Shown here: positions 1 through 6,238 of the stretch, one piece after another | How the letters are laid out: the number at the start of each line of letters is the position of its first letter | Position numbering within the stretch: the first letter of the stretch is position 1 | Source: Magnetovibrio sp. | GTDB taxonomy: Bacteria > Pseudomonadota > Alphaproteobacteria > Rhodospirillales > Magnetovibrionaceae | Reading direction: 5' to 3' | DNA length: 8,253 bases | Assembly: GCA_016763895.1 (NCBI GenBank) | Contig: JAESSV010000231.1 | Location: 1 to 8,253, forward strand | Translations under genes and position numbers: made by a program | The notes under the pieces: model-generated | The model's input: the letters and a program-made list of their open reading frames with translations, nothing else | Database searches by the model: none | What the model was told of the DNA's origin: nothing

Positions 1-2
1 AC

Positions 3-305
3 CACGACGACAAGGCCAAAATCATTTCCCTTGGGCAAAGCTCGTTTGATGTGGAACGCGGTGAATTGAGTGTGAGCGGAGAACTGGTGCGGCTGACCAC
101 GGTGGAAATCCAATTGTTGCGCATGTTGGTTGATCGTTTGGGGGAACCTTGTTCCCGCCAAGATTTGATGGACCACACGATTGGTGGCGGCCGATCGGTT
201 GACGTTCAAGTCACACGCTTGCGAAAAAAAATTGAAGTCGACCCAAAACTGCCCCGTTATCTTCAGACCGTGCGGGGCAAGGGTTACGCGCTGATTCCGG
301 ATTAG
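3..305 (+). CDS. OmpR-family response regulator, C-terminal DNA-binding domain (5' truncated)
   Basis: The gene runs in from before the window; the frame is open from base 3 to the TAG at 303-305, so only the last ~100 residues are visible. They form a winged helix-turn-helix effector domain of the OmpR/PhoB type: a short beta region (SSFDVERGELSVSG), then LTTVEIQLLRMLVDRLGEPCSRQDL, the recognition-helix region RSVDVQVTRLRKKIE, and the closing wing YLQTVRGKGYALIPD. The receiver domain with its phospho-accepting Asp would lie upstream and is not seen. The GTG at 51 is only an internal codon, because the domain starts before it. The histidine kinase follows after 12 bases on the same strand, so the two are very likely a cognate pair in one operon. 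The regulated genes cannot be read from this window. Confidence 0.93.
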   Translation, partial: HDDKAKIISLGQSSFDVERGELSVSGELVRLTTVEIQLLRMLVDRLGEPCSRQDLMDHTIGGGRSVDVQVTRLRKKIEVDPKLPRYLQTVRGKGYALIPD

Positions 306-317
306 GCCCAACATGAC

Positions 318-1637
318 ATGACGTTTTCAACTTTTCTAAAACCATACCTGCCCAAAAGCCTGCTGGGGCGTTCGGTGTTGATCATCGTGATGCCATTGTT
401 TTTGTTGCAGGTGATCAGCGCCACGGTCTTTTTCCAAAACCACTGGAGCAAGGTTGGTCGACGTTTGGCTTTGGGCGTGGGTGGTGAGCTTTCCATGGTG
501 ATTGAAAATATGCGCCAAAACACAGATCCCAATGTGCGGGCGCGTTTGTTTAAACAAGCGAACAATACGGTCCGATTGGCGCTTCATTTCGAACCTGGAA
601 AAGTGATCCCAGATCAGGCGCGCCTGGGCGAAGGCATTTTGGTCCATCAACTCACGGGCGCTTTGGACGAAACCATCAACAAACCCCACCGCATTGATGC
701 GGCAAGCAAAAAACGATATGTGGATATCGAAATCCAGCTGCCCGAAGGTGTGTTGTATGTCACCGTGTCGAAAAAACGCCTGTTTTCAAGCTCGACCTAT
801 GCCTTTGTGCTGATGTCGGTGGGCACTTCGGTGCTGTTGTTTTTTGTGGCCGTGATCTTTATGCGCAACCAGGTGCGTCCCATCCGGCGCTTGGCCGTTG
901 CCGCCGACGATTTTGGCAAAGGGCGCGACAGCCCGAAATTCAAACCCGAAGGCGCATCAGAAGTGCGCCGGGCTGCGGGGGCCTTTATTGCCATGCGCAA
1001 TCGCATCAAGCGCCAAATCCAACAACGCACCGACATGCTGGCGGGCGTGTCCCATGATTTGCGCACACCGTTGACGCGGATGAAATTGCAATTGGAAATG
1101 ATGAGCGATGATGACGGTGTATCCGAACTAAAAACGGACATTTCAGACATGGAACATATGCTGGATGAATACCTTGCTTTTGTGCGTGGGCAAGGTGCGG
1201 AAAAGGCCGTTGAAACGAACTTGACCAACCTGTTGTCCGAAATTTCAGTTCAAGCCCGCCGCAAGGGCGCCAAGATTGATTTGCATTGTGAAGGTGATAT
1301 CTTGGCCGCCGTTAAAGTGAATGCCTTAAAACGTGCGCTCACCAACTTTGTCGAAAACTCGGTTCGCTATGGCGGAAATACAGCTATTCGAGCAGGATTG
1401 CGCAGTGATATGGTGGAAATTGTCATTGATGATGATGGCCCCGGAATCCCCGAAGACAAACGCGAAGAGGTGTTTAAACCGTTTGTCCGTTTGGATGCAT
1501 CACGTAACCCGGAAACAGGCGGCGTTGGCTTGGGCATGACCATTGCCCGCGATGCCATTCGGGGGCACGGCGGTGAAGTCTTACTTGAAGACGCGCCCGG
1601 AGGCGGTCTTCGCGTAAGGGTCTCAATCCCAGTTTAA
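318..1637 (+). CDS. EnvZ-like membrane sensor histidine kinase
   Basis: This 439-residue inner-membrane kinase phosphorylates itself and passes the phosphate to the response regulator just upstream. A first membrane segment lies at ~19-39 (SVLIIVMPLFLLQV), followed by a periplasmic sensing region at ~40-160 and a second membrane segment at ~161-182. A HAMP linker follows (~183-236). The H-box GVSHDLRTPLTR puts the phospho-accepting His at residue 246. The ATPase domain has an N-box (NFVENSVRYG, 343-352), a G1 box (DDDGPGIP, 371-378), an F-box region (VFKPFVRLD) and a G2 box (GGVGLGM, 401-407). Domain order and length are typical of EnvZ-class kinases. The start at 318 follows the regulator's stop by 12 bases; the nearby ATG at 313 runs straight into TGA. 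The periplasmic region has no motif I can tie to a stimulus. The gene converges on the cytochrome gene with a four-base gap, and I see no clear terminator between them. Confidence 0.95.
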   Translation: MTFSTFLKPYLPKSLLGRSVLIIVMPLFLLQVISATVFFQNHWSKVGRRLALGVGGELSMVIENMRQNTDPNVRARLFKQANNTVRLALHFEPGKVIPDQARLGEGILVHQLTGALDETINKPHRIDAASKKRYVDIEIQLPEGVLYVTVSKKRLFSSSTYAFVLMSVGTSVLLFFVAVIFMRNQVRPIRRLAVAADDFGKGRDSPKFKPEGASEVRRAAGAFIAMRNRIKRQIQQRTDMLAGVSHDLRTPLTRMKLQLEMMSDDDGVSELKTDISDMEHMLDEYLAFVRGQGAEKAVETNLTNLLSEISVQARRKGAKIDLHCEGDILAAVKVNALKRALTNFVENSVRYGGNTAIRAGLRSDMVEIVIDDDGPGIPEDKREEVFKPFVRLDASRNPETGGVGLGMTIARDAIRGHGGEVLLEDAPGGGLRVRVSIPV

Positions 1638-1641
1638 AGTT

Positions 1642-2265
1642 CTAAAACATACCGTTTAAAAACACACCAAAGCTGCCAAGTTCGTTGCAACTGGCTTGTT
1701 GATCCTTGGTTAAAAAAGAAACATCCGCATCTGTGCTGCCATCGGTATGCATGGTGGTGTGGCACGCTTGGCAATTGGATTTCAATTTAACTTTTGGGTT
1801 TGTCCACACTTCGGCGGCACAACTTCCATGTTTATCGATAAAGCGTTCCCCTTCGGTCAGGCGAGAAAAGGCAACGTCTGAGGTCCATTTCATTGCGGCT
1901 CTTTGATCGCTGACATCCGATGCATTGGCTTGGTGATAGGCCAAAACCTTTGCGACCGTTTCCGCGTCCAAACTGGCATCTTCGCCAAAGTGATTGGATA
2001 AATCGCCGATGATTTTGCCCCATACCGCTTTGGTTAGGGTTTCTGGTGGAAAGGCCATGTGACAATCACCGCATTCTTGAAGAACGACAGGCGATTGAAT
2101 GACCGGAAACGTTTCGGCTTGTGCCGTGGTTGAAATGGCAAAAAGAGAGGCTGCAATAAAAAATAACGCATGTGAAAAATTCCTAAAATAAACATTGCCC
2201 AATGGGCAAGGATTGATCGGGATAGACAAGACTGACGTCCCCGTTTTATCCAGGACGCCCAACAC
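1642..2265 (-). CDS. Periplasmic dihaem cytochrome c (DHC family)
   Basis: The protein has two haem-c binding motifs, CGDCH (residues 65-69) and CQACH (165-169). The surrounding text (FPPETL, W..I...L..HFGEDASLD, NASD, and KSNCQACH near the end) matches what I recall of the dihaem cytochrome c (DHC) family, often found with cytochrome b561-type membrane proteins. Its likely role is electron transfer in the periplasm; the partner is not in this window. A signal peptide is visible at residues ~28-50 (FRNFSHALFFIAASLFAISTTAQA, cut before ETF). The start is uncertain: the longest open frame begins at GTG 2265, which leaves an odd 25-residue lead before the signal peptide. TTG codons at 2229 (after a GGGGAC stretch) and at 2202 (MGNVYFRNF, the best signal-peptide shape) are alternatives. 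No in-frame ATG precedes the signal. It lies 111 bases downstream of proC on the same strand. Confidence 0.88.
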   Translation of the reverse strand: MLGVLDKTGTSVLSIPINPCPLGNVYFRNFSHALFFIAASLFAISTTAQAETFPVIQSPVVLQECGDCHMAFPPETLTKAVWGKIIGDLSNHFGEDASLDAETVAKVLAYHQANASDVSDQRAAMKWTSDVAFSRLTEGERFIDKHGSCAAEVWTNPKVKLKSNCQACHTTMHTDGSTDADVSFLTKDQQASCNELGSFGVFLNGMF

Positions 2266-2306
2266 CAGAACCTGGCTTATGAATGAACCAATGTGGCGCC
2301 GTGAGA

Positions 2307-2336
2307 AATTTACAACAGCTGGTATTTGTCTGTCGA
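2307..2336 (-). promoter_or_regulatory. Possible promoter of the dihaem cytochrome gene
   Basis: On the minus strand TCGACA (2336-2331) and TAAATT (2312-2307) are 18 bases apart, a loose match to a housekeeping promoter (five of six and four of six bases). Transcription would begin around 2300, upstream of every candidate start codon of the cytochrome gene. The match is weak and could be chance. Confidence 0.28.
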
Positions 2337-2351
2337 GAAAATTTCTGGGGC

Positions 2352-2378
2352 AAGGGCCGGGGGAAATGTTAGGCCCTT
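2352..2378 (-). terminator. Hairpin at the 3' end of proC
   Basis: AAGGGCC (2352-2358) and GGCCCTT (2372-2378) form a perfect 7-base stem around a 13-base loop; the stem overlaps the proC stop codon. No run of T follows on the minus strand, so this is not a standard intrinsic terminator. It may act as a 3' stabilising or attenuating structure between proC and the cytochrome gene. Confidence 0.4.
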
Positions 2379-3201
2379 AACCCGCGAGCTCTTTGGATCG
2401 TTTGGTGGCGGCGCGAACCGCTTTGGTGAGCAAGTCCGTCATGCCACCCGAATCCATCAAAACATCCAATGCCGCCGCAGTGGTGCCGCCGGGGGATGTC
2501 ACATTTTCGCGCAAGGTGGATGCGGGCACGTCAGACTGGTGTAACAATTCACCGGAACCACAAACCGTGGCTCGGGCCAAACGATCCGCCAATCCAGCCT
2601 CAAGCCCGGCGCGCTGACCCGCCGCCGCCATGGCTTCGGCCAACAAGAAAATGTACGCAGGCCCGCTTCCCGAAAGAGCCGTCACGGCATCCATCAGCCG
2701 TTCACTTTTGACCCATTCAACCTCACCCACGGCTTTGAGCAAAGATGTGCAAAGATCAATTTGAGCTTCGGTGACATGCATATTTGGGCATCCGACCGTG
2801 ATGCCTCGACCTACGGATGCCGGCGTGTTGGGCATGGCGCGCACAACAGCAGCCTGCGCGCCCAAGATGTCTTCAAAGCTGGCAAGGGTGCGCCCTGCGG
2901 CTATGGATAAAAATACCGGGCTGTTCTCTACAAGGCTGTTCTCTACAAGGTTGGCATAAGGCGGCAACACCTGATTCATGATTTGGGGTTTGACCGCCAA
3001 GACCACAACGTCTGGGGCATAGTCTTGGGGCAACTCATCCGCTGCGCCAACAACATTTACAGCCAATTGAGACTGAATATCTTGGGCTGCTTTGGAATTG
3101 GGTTCAACAACGGTGATTTTTGAAGGGGGGGTGCCTTGGTCAAGCCAGCCTTGCAGCATGGCTCCGCCCATTTTTCCACAGCCGACCAGCAGTAATAACA
3201 T
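2377..3201 (-). CDS. proC: Pyrroline-5-carboxylate reductase
   Basis: ProC reduces 1-pyrroline-5-carboxylate to L-proline with NAD(P)H, the last step of proline synthesis, in the cytosol. The 274-residue protein is of normal family length. The N-terminal Rossmann fold has the nucleotide-binding stretch GCGKMGGAM (residues 7-15) and VKPQ at 70-73. RAMPNTP (121-127) and ALSGSGPAYIF (175-185) belong to the substrate and dimer region. The C-terminal SPGGTTAAAL is also typical. The start ATG lies five bases after the stop of the YbjN-family gene, and an AGGG in that short gap can serve as ribosome binding site, so the two are probably co-transcribed. Unusual: residues 85-94 read LVENSLVENS, the product of an exact 15-base tandem duplication (2920-2949) in the loop before the VFLSIAAG strand. 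The frame is kept and all recognisable motifs are intact, so the enzyme is probably active. Confidence 0.97.
   Translation of the reverse strand: MLLLLVGCGKMGGAMLQGWLDQGTPPSKITVVEPNSKAAQDIQSQLAVNVVGAADELPQDYAPDVVVLAVKPQIMNQVLPPYANLVENSLVENSPVFLSIAAGRTLASFEDILGAQAAVVRAMPNTPASVGRGITVGCPNMHVTEAQIDLCTSLLKAVGEVEWVKSERLMDAVTALSGSGPAYIFLLAEAMAAAGQRAGLEAGLADRLARATVCGSGELLHQSDVPASTLRENVTSPGGTTAAALDVLMDSGGMTDLLTKAVRAATKRSKELAG
2920..2949 (-). repeat. 15-base exact tandem duplication inside proC
   Basis: Two adjacent identical 15-base copies (2920-2934 and 2935-2949; coding strand CTTGTAGAGAACAGC) encode LVENS twice. The duplication keeps the frame. The identity at every silent position suggests it is recent. 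Confidence 0.95.
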
Positions 3202-3206
3202 AGACC

Positions 3207-3710
3207 CTAAGCCTCGCCGACGGTTTCAAGCAATGCCATATCCATGGCGTCTTTCGCAGAATGACCACCCCAAATGACGTATTGAAAAGCCGGGTAAAAA
3301 CGTTCGCATTCATAAATAGCGGTTTCGATCATGTCTTGAACCTGACCAATGGTCGGCGCTTCGGCCCCGCGCAAAGGCAACGCGTGGCGAAACATCGGTT
3401 GGCCTTCGTCCAGCCACAAGGTGAAATGACCCAGCCACAAGAGTTCATTGGCCCGCATCAACAGTCCATGTACGGCGACGCGTTGTTCTTTGGGGATGCG
3501 CATATCAATGGCACAGGTGAGCTGCATGGCTTCTGCGTTATCGCTCCAGGTGAAGAAGAAATTGTAATCACACCATTTGCCCGGAGCCTGGGCCCGGATT
3601 TCGCTGTCGCAACTGCGTTCTGATTGCCATTCGTAAAGCGTTATCGTGCGTTCAACCATGTCCATGGGGTGGACATGAGGCATTTCAGATCCGGCGTGCA
3701 AGCTGTGCAT
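3207..3710 (-). CDS. YbjN-domain protein (proC-linked)
   Basis: This 167-residue protein resembles the alphaproteobacterial YbjN-domain proteins usually encoded just before proC. Shared text, from memory, includes RAQAPGKWCDYNFFFTW, the central CAIDMRIPKEQRVAVHGLL, NELLWLGHFTLW, the Met-Phe-Arg-His stretch PMFRHALPLRG, ECERFYPAFQYVIWGG and the ending LETVGEA. It has no signal peptide or membrane segment and is probably cytosolic. YbjN proteins resemble type III secretion chaperones in fold, and E. coli YbjN affects motility and stress responses; the role of this branch is not established. The start is uncertain among Met codons 1, 10, 16 and 18. None has a strong Shine-Dalgarno sequence, and the family's conserved part begins near MDMVERTI. 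It is followed after five bases by proC and preceded by a 256-base repeat-containing gap. Confidence 0.88.
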   Translation of the reverse strand: MHSLHAGSEMPHVHPMDMVERTITLYEWQSERSCDSEIRAQAPGKWCDYNFFFTWSDNAEAMQLTCAIDMRIPKEQRVAVHGLLMRANELLWLGHFTLWLDEGQPMFRHALPLRGAEAPTIGQVQDMIETAIYECERFYPAFQYVIWGGHSAKDAMDMALLETVGEA

Positions 3711-3739
3711 GTGAGTCTCATTTCACTTCAGTGTGTGTG

Positions 3740-3754
3740 CCTTAACAACTAAGG
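3740..3754. promoter_or_regulatory. Short inverted repeat in the YbjN-gene leader
   Basis: CCTTA (3740-3744) and TAAGG (3750-3754) form a perfect 5-base dyad around ACAAC, about 30 bases upstream of the ATG at 3710. It could be a small operator or leader hairpin, but a dyad this short may occur by chance. I found no convincing -35/-10 pair for this gene on the minus strand. Confidence 0.3.
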
Positions 3755-3861
3755 TACTAGATGTAGTGTGATGAAGGGGTAGGGGACTCGCAAGCGCCAA
3801 GAGCACTTATTTGTGTATAACCCGTCACTTTTTTGGGAGTCTTAATGATTCCAAAGTCTTA

Positions 3862-3904
3862 GCCCCGATTCAAAAATGACAAATGAATCGGGTCGAATCG
3901 GGGC
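3862..3904. repeat. Nested inverted repeat with two competing stems
   Basis: GCCCCGATTC (3862-3871) pairs perfectly over 10 bases with GAATCGGGGC (3895-3904). The same left arm can instead pair over 8 bases with GAATCGGG at 3885-3892, which has a shorter 13-base loop. The two pairings exclude each other. No T-run follows on either strand, so it is not a standard terminator. It lies between the 3' end of ubiK and the 5' end of the YbjN gene, both on the minus strand. Confidence 0.75.
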
Positions 3905-3960
3905 GTATAAGGGTTTCAAAATGCGGGGTTTTTAAAAAAGGGCCGAATCGACCGAATCGA
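3885..3960. repeat. Four direct copies of GAATCG between ubiK and the YbjN gene
   Basis: GAATCG occurs at 3885, 3895, 3945 and 3954, and in reverse as CGATTC at 3866. The first pair lies 10 bases apart and the second pair 9 bases apart (CCGAATCGA repeated end to end at 3943-3960). A further inverted pair, GGTTTTT (3927-3933) and AAAAACC (3960-3966), closes a loop directly after the ubiK stop codon. The block may be a transcription-end region, a cluster of protein-binding sites or a small dispersed repeat; the sequence alone does not decide. Confidence 0.6.
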
Positions 3961-3966
3961 AAAACC

Positions 3967-4311
3967 TTAAGCTTTTTTGGCCGTTGGTTTAGGTGCCGGT
4001 TTCGCCGCCGGTTTCGCAGCCGTTTTTGACGTCGTCCCCGCCGCCGTTTTTGCCGCCGGTTTTTTAGGGTTCAGCTGGGTTTCGAGCTTTTTCACGCGGG
4101 CTTGCAACTTGTCTTGTTCGGCGCGAGCTTTGGATGCCATTTCTTTGACGGCTTCAAATTCGTCGCGGGTGACCAAGTCCATGTCTGCAATCAAATGTTC
4201 GACAAAACGCCGCATCATGACTTCGGCATCTCCTTTTAAGCCTGTGACCGCTGATACGGCCCCGCTGGCCACTTTTGCCATATCGTTAAGTATGTTGTTT
4301 GAAGTTTGCAT
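3967..4311 (-). CDS. ubiK: UbiK-family (BMFP) ubiquinone biosynthesis accessory protein
   Basis: This 114-residue protein has the BMFP-domain layout. An amphipathic N-terminal part (residues 1-40, with GDAEVMMRRFVEHLI) is followed by the conserved DLVTRDEFEAVKEMASKARAEQ stretch and a coiled coil through ~80 (DKLQARVKKLETQL). In E. coli the related UbiK helps the ubiquinone biosynthesis proteins work on their lipid intermediates. The tail (83-114) is a low-complexity Lys/Ala/Pro run, common in this family and of unknown purpose. The start ATG is well supported: AAGGA lies eight bases upstream, and a good promoter lies 33-61 bases upstream. It is divergent from hldD. Whether transcription continues into the YbjN gene across the 256-base gap is unclear. 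Confidence 0.9.
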   Translation of the reverse strand: MQTSNNILNDMAKVASGAVSAVTGLKGDAEVMMRRFVEHLIADMDLVTRDEFEAVKEMASKARAEQDKLQARVKKLETQLNPKKPAAKTAAGTTSKTAAKPAAKPAPKPTAKKA

Positions 4312-4343
4312 GGGGATCGTCCTTTCGGATTTCTGTTGCCTCT

Positions 4344-4372
4344 ATTATGGCGGGCCTCGCTATTTCACGCAA
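4344..4372 (-). promoter_or_regulatory. Promoter of ubiK
   Basis: On the minus strand TTGCGT (4372-4367) and CATAAT (4349-4344) are exactly 17 bases apart, a strong match to a housekeeping sigma-70-type promoter. Transcription would begin near 4337, giving a leader of ~25 bases that holds the AAGGA ribosome binding site of ubiK. Confidence 0.72.
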
Positions 4373-4391
4373 GCGTTTGGCACCGCTTGCG
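4368..4391. promoter_or_regulatory. Perfect inverted repeat spanning both divergent -35 boxes (possible operator)
   Basis: CGCAAGCG (4368-4375) and CGCTTGCG (4384-4391) form a perfect 8-base dyad with an 8-base spacer, TTTGGCAC. The left arm contains most of the ubiK -35 box and the right arm most of the hldD -35 box. A dimeric regulator bound here could block or coordinate both genes. The symmetry may partly reflect the fact that two back-to-back TTGCG -35 boxes already give inverted arms, but the match extends beyond them (AGCG/CGCT). Confidence 0.55.
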
Positions 4392-4415
4392 AAGTGGTGT
4401 TCCCAAGCTTATAAC
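4387..4415 (+). promoter_or_regulatory. Promoter of hldD (and probably lgt and the methyltransferase)
   Basis: TTGCGA (4387-4392) and TATAAC (4410-4415) are exactly 17 bases apart, a near-consensus sigma-70-type promoter. Transcription would start near 4422, leaving a short leader that carries the hldD ribosome binding site. No other clear promoter precedes lgt or the methyltransferase, which follow with almost no gap. Confidence 0.75.
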
Positions 4416-4431
4416 TAGGTGTAGCTTAATT

Positions 4432-4436
4432 AAGGA
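4432..4436 (+). promoter_or_regulatory. Ribosome binding site that decides the hldD start
   Basis: AAGGA sits eight bases before the ATG at 4445. The upstream in-frame ATG at 4436 overlaps this site, so it is unlikely to be the start. Confidence 0.75.
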
Positions 4437-4444
4437 TGATTTGC

Positions 4445-5431
4445 ATGTACGTGGTGACGGGCGGGGCGGGTTTTATTGGCTCTAACATTGTGTGGGCGCT
4501 GGAACAACGCGGCGATTCGAAAATCGTTGTGGTTGACCGTATGCGTTCGGGCGATAAATGGAAAAATATTGCCAAGCGCGAGCTTTTTGACGTGGTTCAC
4601 CCCGATGATCTGGGCGAATTTTTGGACCGTTACGGCGAAGCCATTAAAGCCGTGTTTCATATGGGCGCGATTTCTTCGACCACGGAAACAGACGCCGATA
4701 AAATCATGGACAACAATTTTCGTCTGACGTGCGATTTGTGGGATTGGTGTTCGGCTTGCGGGGTGCCCTTTATTTTTGCCTCCAGCGCCGCGACGTATGG
4801 CGGCGGCGAAAGCGGCTTTGCAGACGATGCATCGATTGAAAAGCTGGCCAAGCTCAAGCCGCTCAATCCCTATGGGTGGAGCAAGCACCTGTTTGATCGC
4901 CGTGTGGCGCGGATGATGGACCGCAGCGAAGACAAACCCCCGCAATGGGTGGGTTTGAAATTCTTTAACGTCTATGGCCCCAACGAATACCACAAAGGGT
5001 CCATGCAAAGCGTTGTCAGCCACGTGTTTCCCTTTGCCGAAAAAGGCGAGGCGGCAAGCCTGTTCACATCCCCTCACCCCGATTATGAAGACGGCGGCCA
5101 ATTGCGCGACTTCATCTATGTTGGTGATTGCGTGGACGTGATGATGTGGTTTTTGGATCACCAAGATGTCAGCGGTTTGTTCAATTGTGGCACGGGCCAG
5201 GCGCGCCCGTTTAAAGACTTGGCCGCCGCCGTATACGCGGCTTTGGACCATCAGGTCGACATTCAATATGTGCCCATGCCCGAACACTTGCGGGACAAGT
5301 ATCAATATTATACCCAGGCGGACATGAGCAAGCTGCGACAAGCCGGCTATGGCGCTAAATTTACATCTCTCGAAGAAGGCGTGCGCCAATACGTGCAAGA
5401 CTTCCTTTCTACGGACGACAAATATCGCTAG
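4445..5431 (+). CDS. hldD: ADP-glyceromanno-heptose 6-epimerase
   Basis: HldD converts ADP-D-glycero-beta-D-manno-heptose to the L-glycero form, the last step in making the activated heptose of the lipopolysaccharide inner core. From the ATG at 4445 it has 328 residues, slightly longer than the E. coli enzyme. It begins MYVVTGGAGFIGSN, the NADP-binding Rossmann motif of extended short-chain dehydrogenases. It continues with FHMGAISSTTETDAD (~71-85), the Ser-rich ASSAATYGGG (112-121), and the catalytic pair in NPYGWSKH (Tyr143, Lys147). VYGPNEYHKGSMQSV (176-190) carries the second conserved Lys (184), and DFIYVGDC follows. The start at 4445 is preferred over ATG 4436 because AAGGA lies eight bases before it and the protein then starts like its relatives. 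Its own promoter lies upstream, and lgt follows after nine bases. I recall lgt and ubiK as neighbours in many relatives, so hldD may have been inserted between them here. Confidence 0.96.
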   Translation: MYVVTGGAGFIGSNIVWALEQRGDSKIVVVDRMRSGDKWKNIAKRELFDVVHPDDLGEFLDRYGEAIKAVFHMGAISSTTETDADKIMDNNFRLTCDLWDWCSACGVPFIFASSAATYGGGESGFADDASIEKLAKLKPLNPYGWSKHLFDRRVARMMDRSEDKPPQWVGLKFFNVYGPNEYHKGSMQSVVSHVFPFAEKGEAASLFTSPHPDYEDGGQLRDFIYVGDCVDVMMWFLDHQDVSGLFNCGTGQARPFKDLAAAVYAALDHQVDIQYVPMPEHLRDKYQYYTQADMSKLRQAGYGAKFTSLEEGVRQYVQDFLSTDDKYR

Positions 5432-5440
5432 GAATAAACT

Positions 5441-6238
5441 ATGTTGGCTATTGCTTTCCCCATGATTGATCCGGTTCTGGTCGAAGTTGGCCCCATTGTT
5501 ATTCGCTGGTATGCCTTGGCTTATATTACGGGGCTGATTTTGGGTTGGCGCTATATGATTTGGTTGGCCAAACAACCGAACAGTTTTGTAAAGCCCGAAC
5601 ATGCCGACGACTTTCTCACCTGGGCGACGTTCGCCGTTATTTTGGGGGGGCGGTTGGGCTATGTTCTTTTCTATAAACCCGAGTTTTATTTCGCAAACCC
5701 CGGCGAGATTGTCAAAACATGGCAAGGGGGAATGTCGTTCCATGGGGGGCTGTTGGGGGTCATTATTGCGTCCATTTGGTACACGCGCATCCATAAAATT
5801 CGCTTTATGGCGTTTTTGGATTTGGCGTGTGCGGTGGCGCCCATTGGGTTGTTTTTTGGTCGTCTTGCGAACTTTATCAATTCAGAACTTTGGGGCCGTA
5901 CCACGAATGTTGCGTGGGGCGTGGTGTTCCCGAACGGTGGGCCATACCCCAGACACCCCAGTCAAATTTACGAAGCTTTGTTAGAAGGTTTGTTGCTGGT
6001 GGTGATTTTGCATTTGGTGTGGCGGCGCGAAAGCTTGCGCTCGAAACCCGGTGTTATTGCCGGAGTATTTTTGATCGGCTACGGAATGTCGCGCATCATT
6101 GTGGAACTGTTTCGCCAACCCGATGCGCACTTGGGGTATCTTATCGGCGGCACCACGATGGGCCAATGGTTATCGTTGCCGATGCTGTTGGCGGGCGCCA
6201 GCTTGATTGTATACGCGCATAAAAAGGCCAAGGCATGA
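5441..6238 (+). CDS. lgt: Prolipoprotein diacylglyceryl transferase
   Basis: Lgt moves a diacylglyceryl group from phosphatidylglycerol to the lipobox cysteine of prolipoproteins in the inner membrane, the first step of lipoprotein maturation. The 265-residue protein is of normal length and strongly hydrophobic, with about seven membrane segments. Conserved parts: GPIVIRWYALAYITG (17-31), GGRLGYVLFY (69-78), GGMSFHGGLLG (96-106, with the important His101), and the Lgt signature GRLANFINSELWGR (140-153, with Arg141). Then come RHPSQIYEALLEG (171-183) and FRQPDAHLG (224-232). The start ATG is nine bases after the hldD stop; AGGA, overlapping that stop, is the likely ribosome binding site. The last four bases (ATGA) overlap the start of the next gene, which implies coupled translation. 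Confidence 0.97.
   Translation: MLAIAFPMIDPVLVEVGPIVIRWYALAYITGLILGWRYMIWLAKQPNSFVKPEHADDFLTWATFAVILGGRLGYVLFYKPEFYFANPGEIVKTWQGGMSFHGGLLGVIIASIWYTRIHKIRFMAFLDLACAVAPIGLFFGRLANFINSELWGRTTNVAWGVVFPNGGPYPRHPSQIYEALLEGLLLVVILHLVWRRESLRSKPGVIAGVFLIGYGMSRIIVELFRQPDAHLGYLIGGTTMGQWLSLPMLLAGASLIVYAHKKAKA

Noticed and set aside
797..1228. Minus-strand open frame inside the histidine kinase gene
   Set aside because: It lies wholly within the HAMP and H-box coding region and has no recognisable domain.
1620..1680. Repeated GTTTAAA words between the kinase and cytochrome genes as a bidirectional terminator
   Set aside because: The stems possible here are only AT pairs and short, with no GC-rich hairpin followed by a T-run.
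3838..3861. Direct repeat AGTCTTA (3838 and 3855)
   Set aside because: Seven bases repeated once in AT-rich intergenic DNA is likely chance, and no promoter or hairpin uses it.
3977..4414. Plus-strand open frame opposite ubiK with an Ala/Val/Phe-rich start
   Set aside because: It is the antisense image of the Lys/Ala/Pro tail of UbiK and covers the divergent promoter region.
4430..5794. Long minus-strand open frame of 454 codons opposite hldD and the first part of lgt
   Set aside because: hldD and lgt are unmistakable on the plus strand and together cover it; the minus-strand protein is rich in His, Gln and Asn with no recognisable motif, typical of an antisense shadow.
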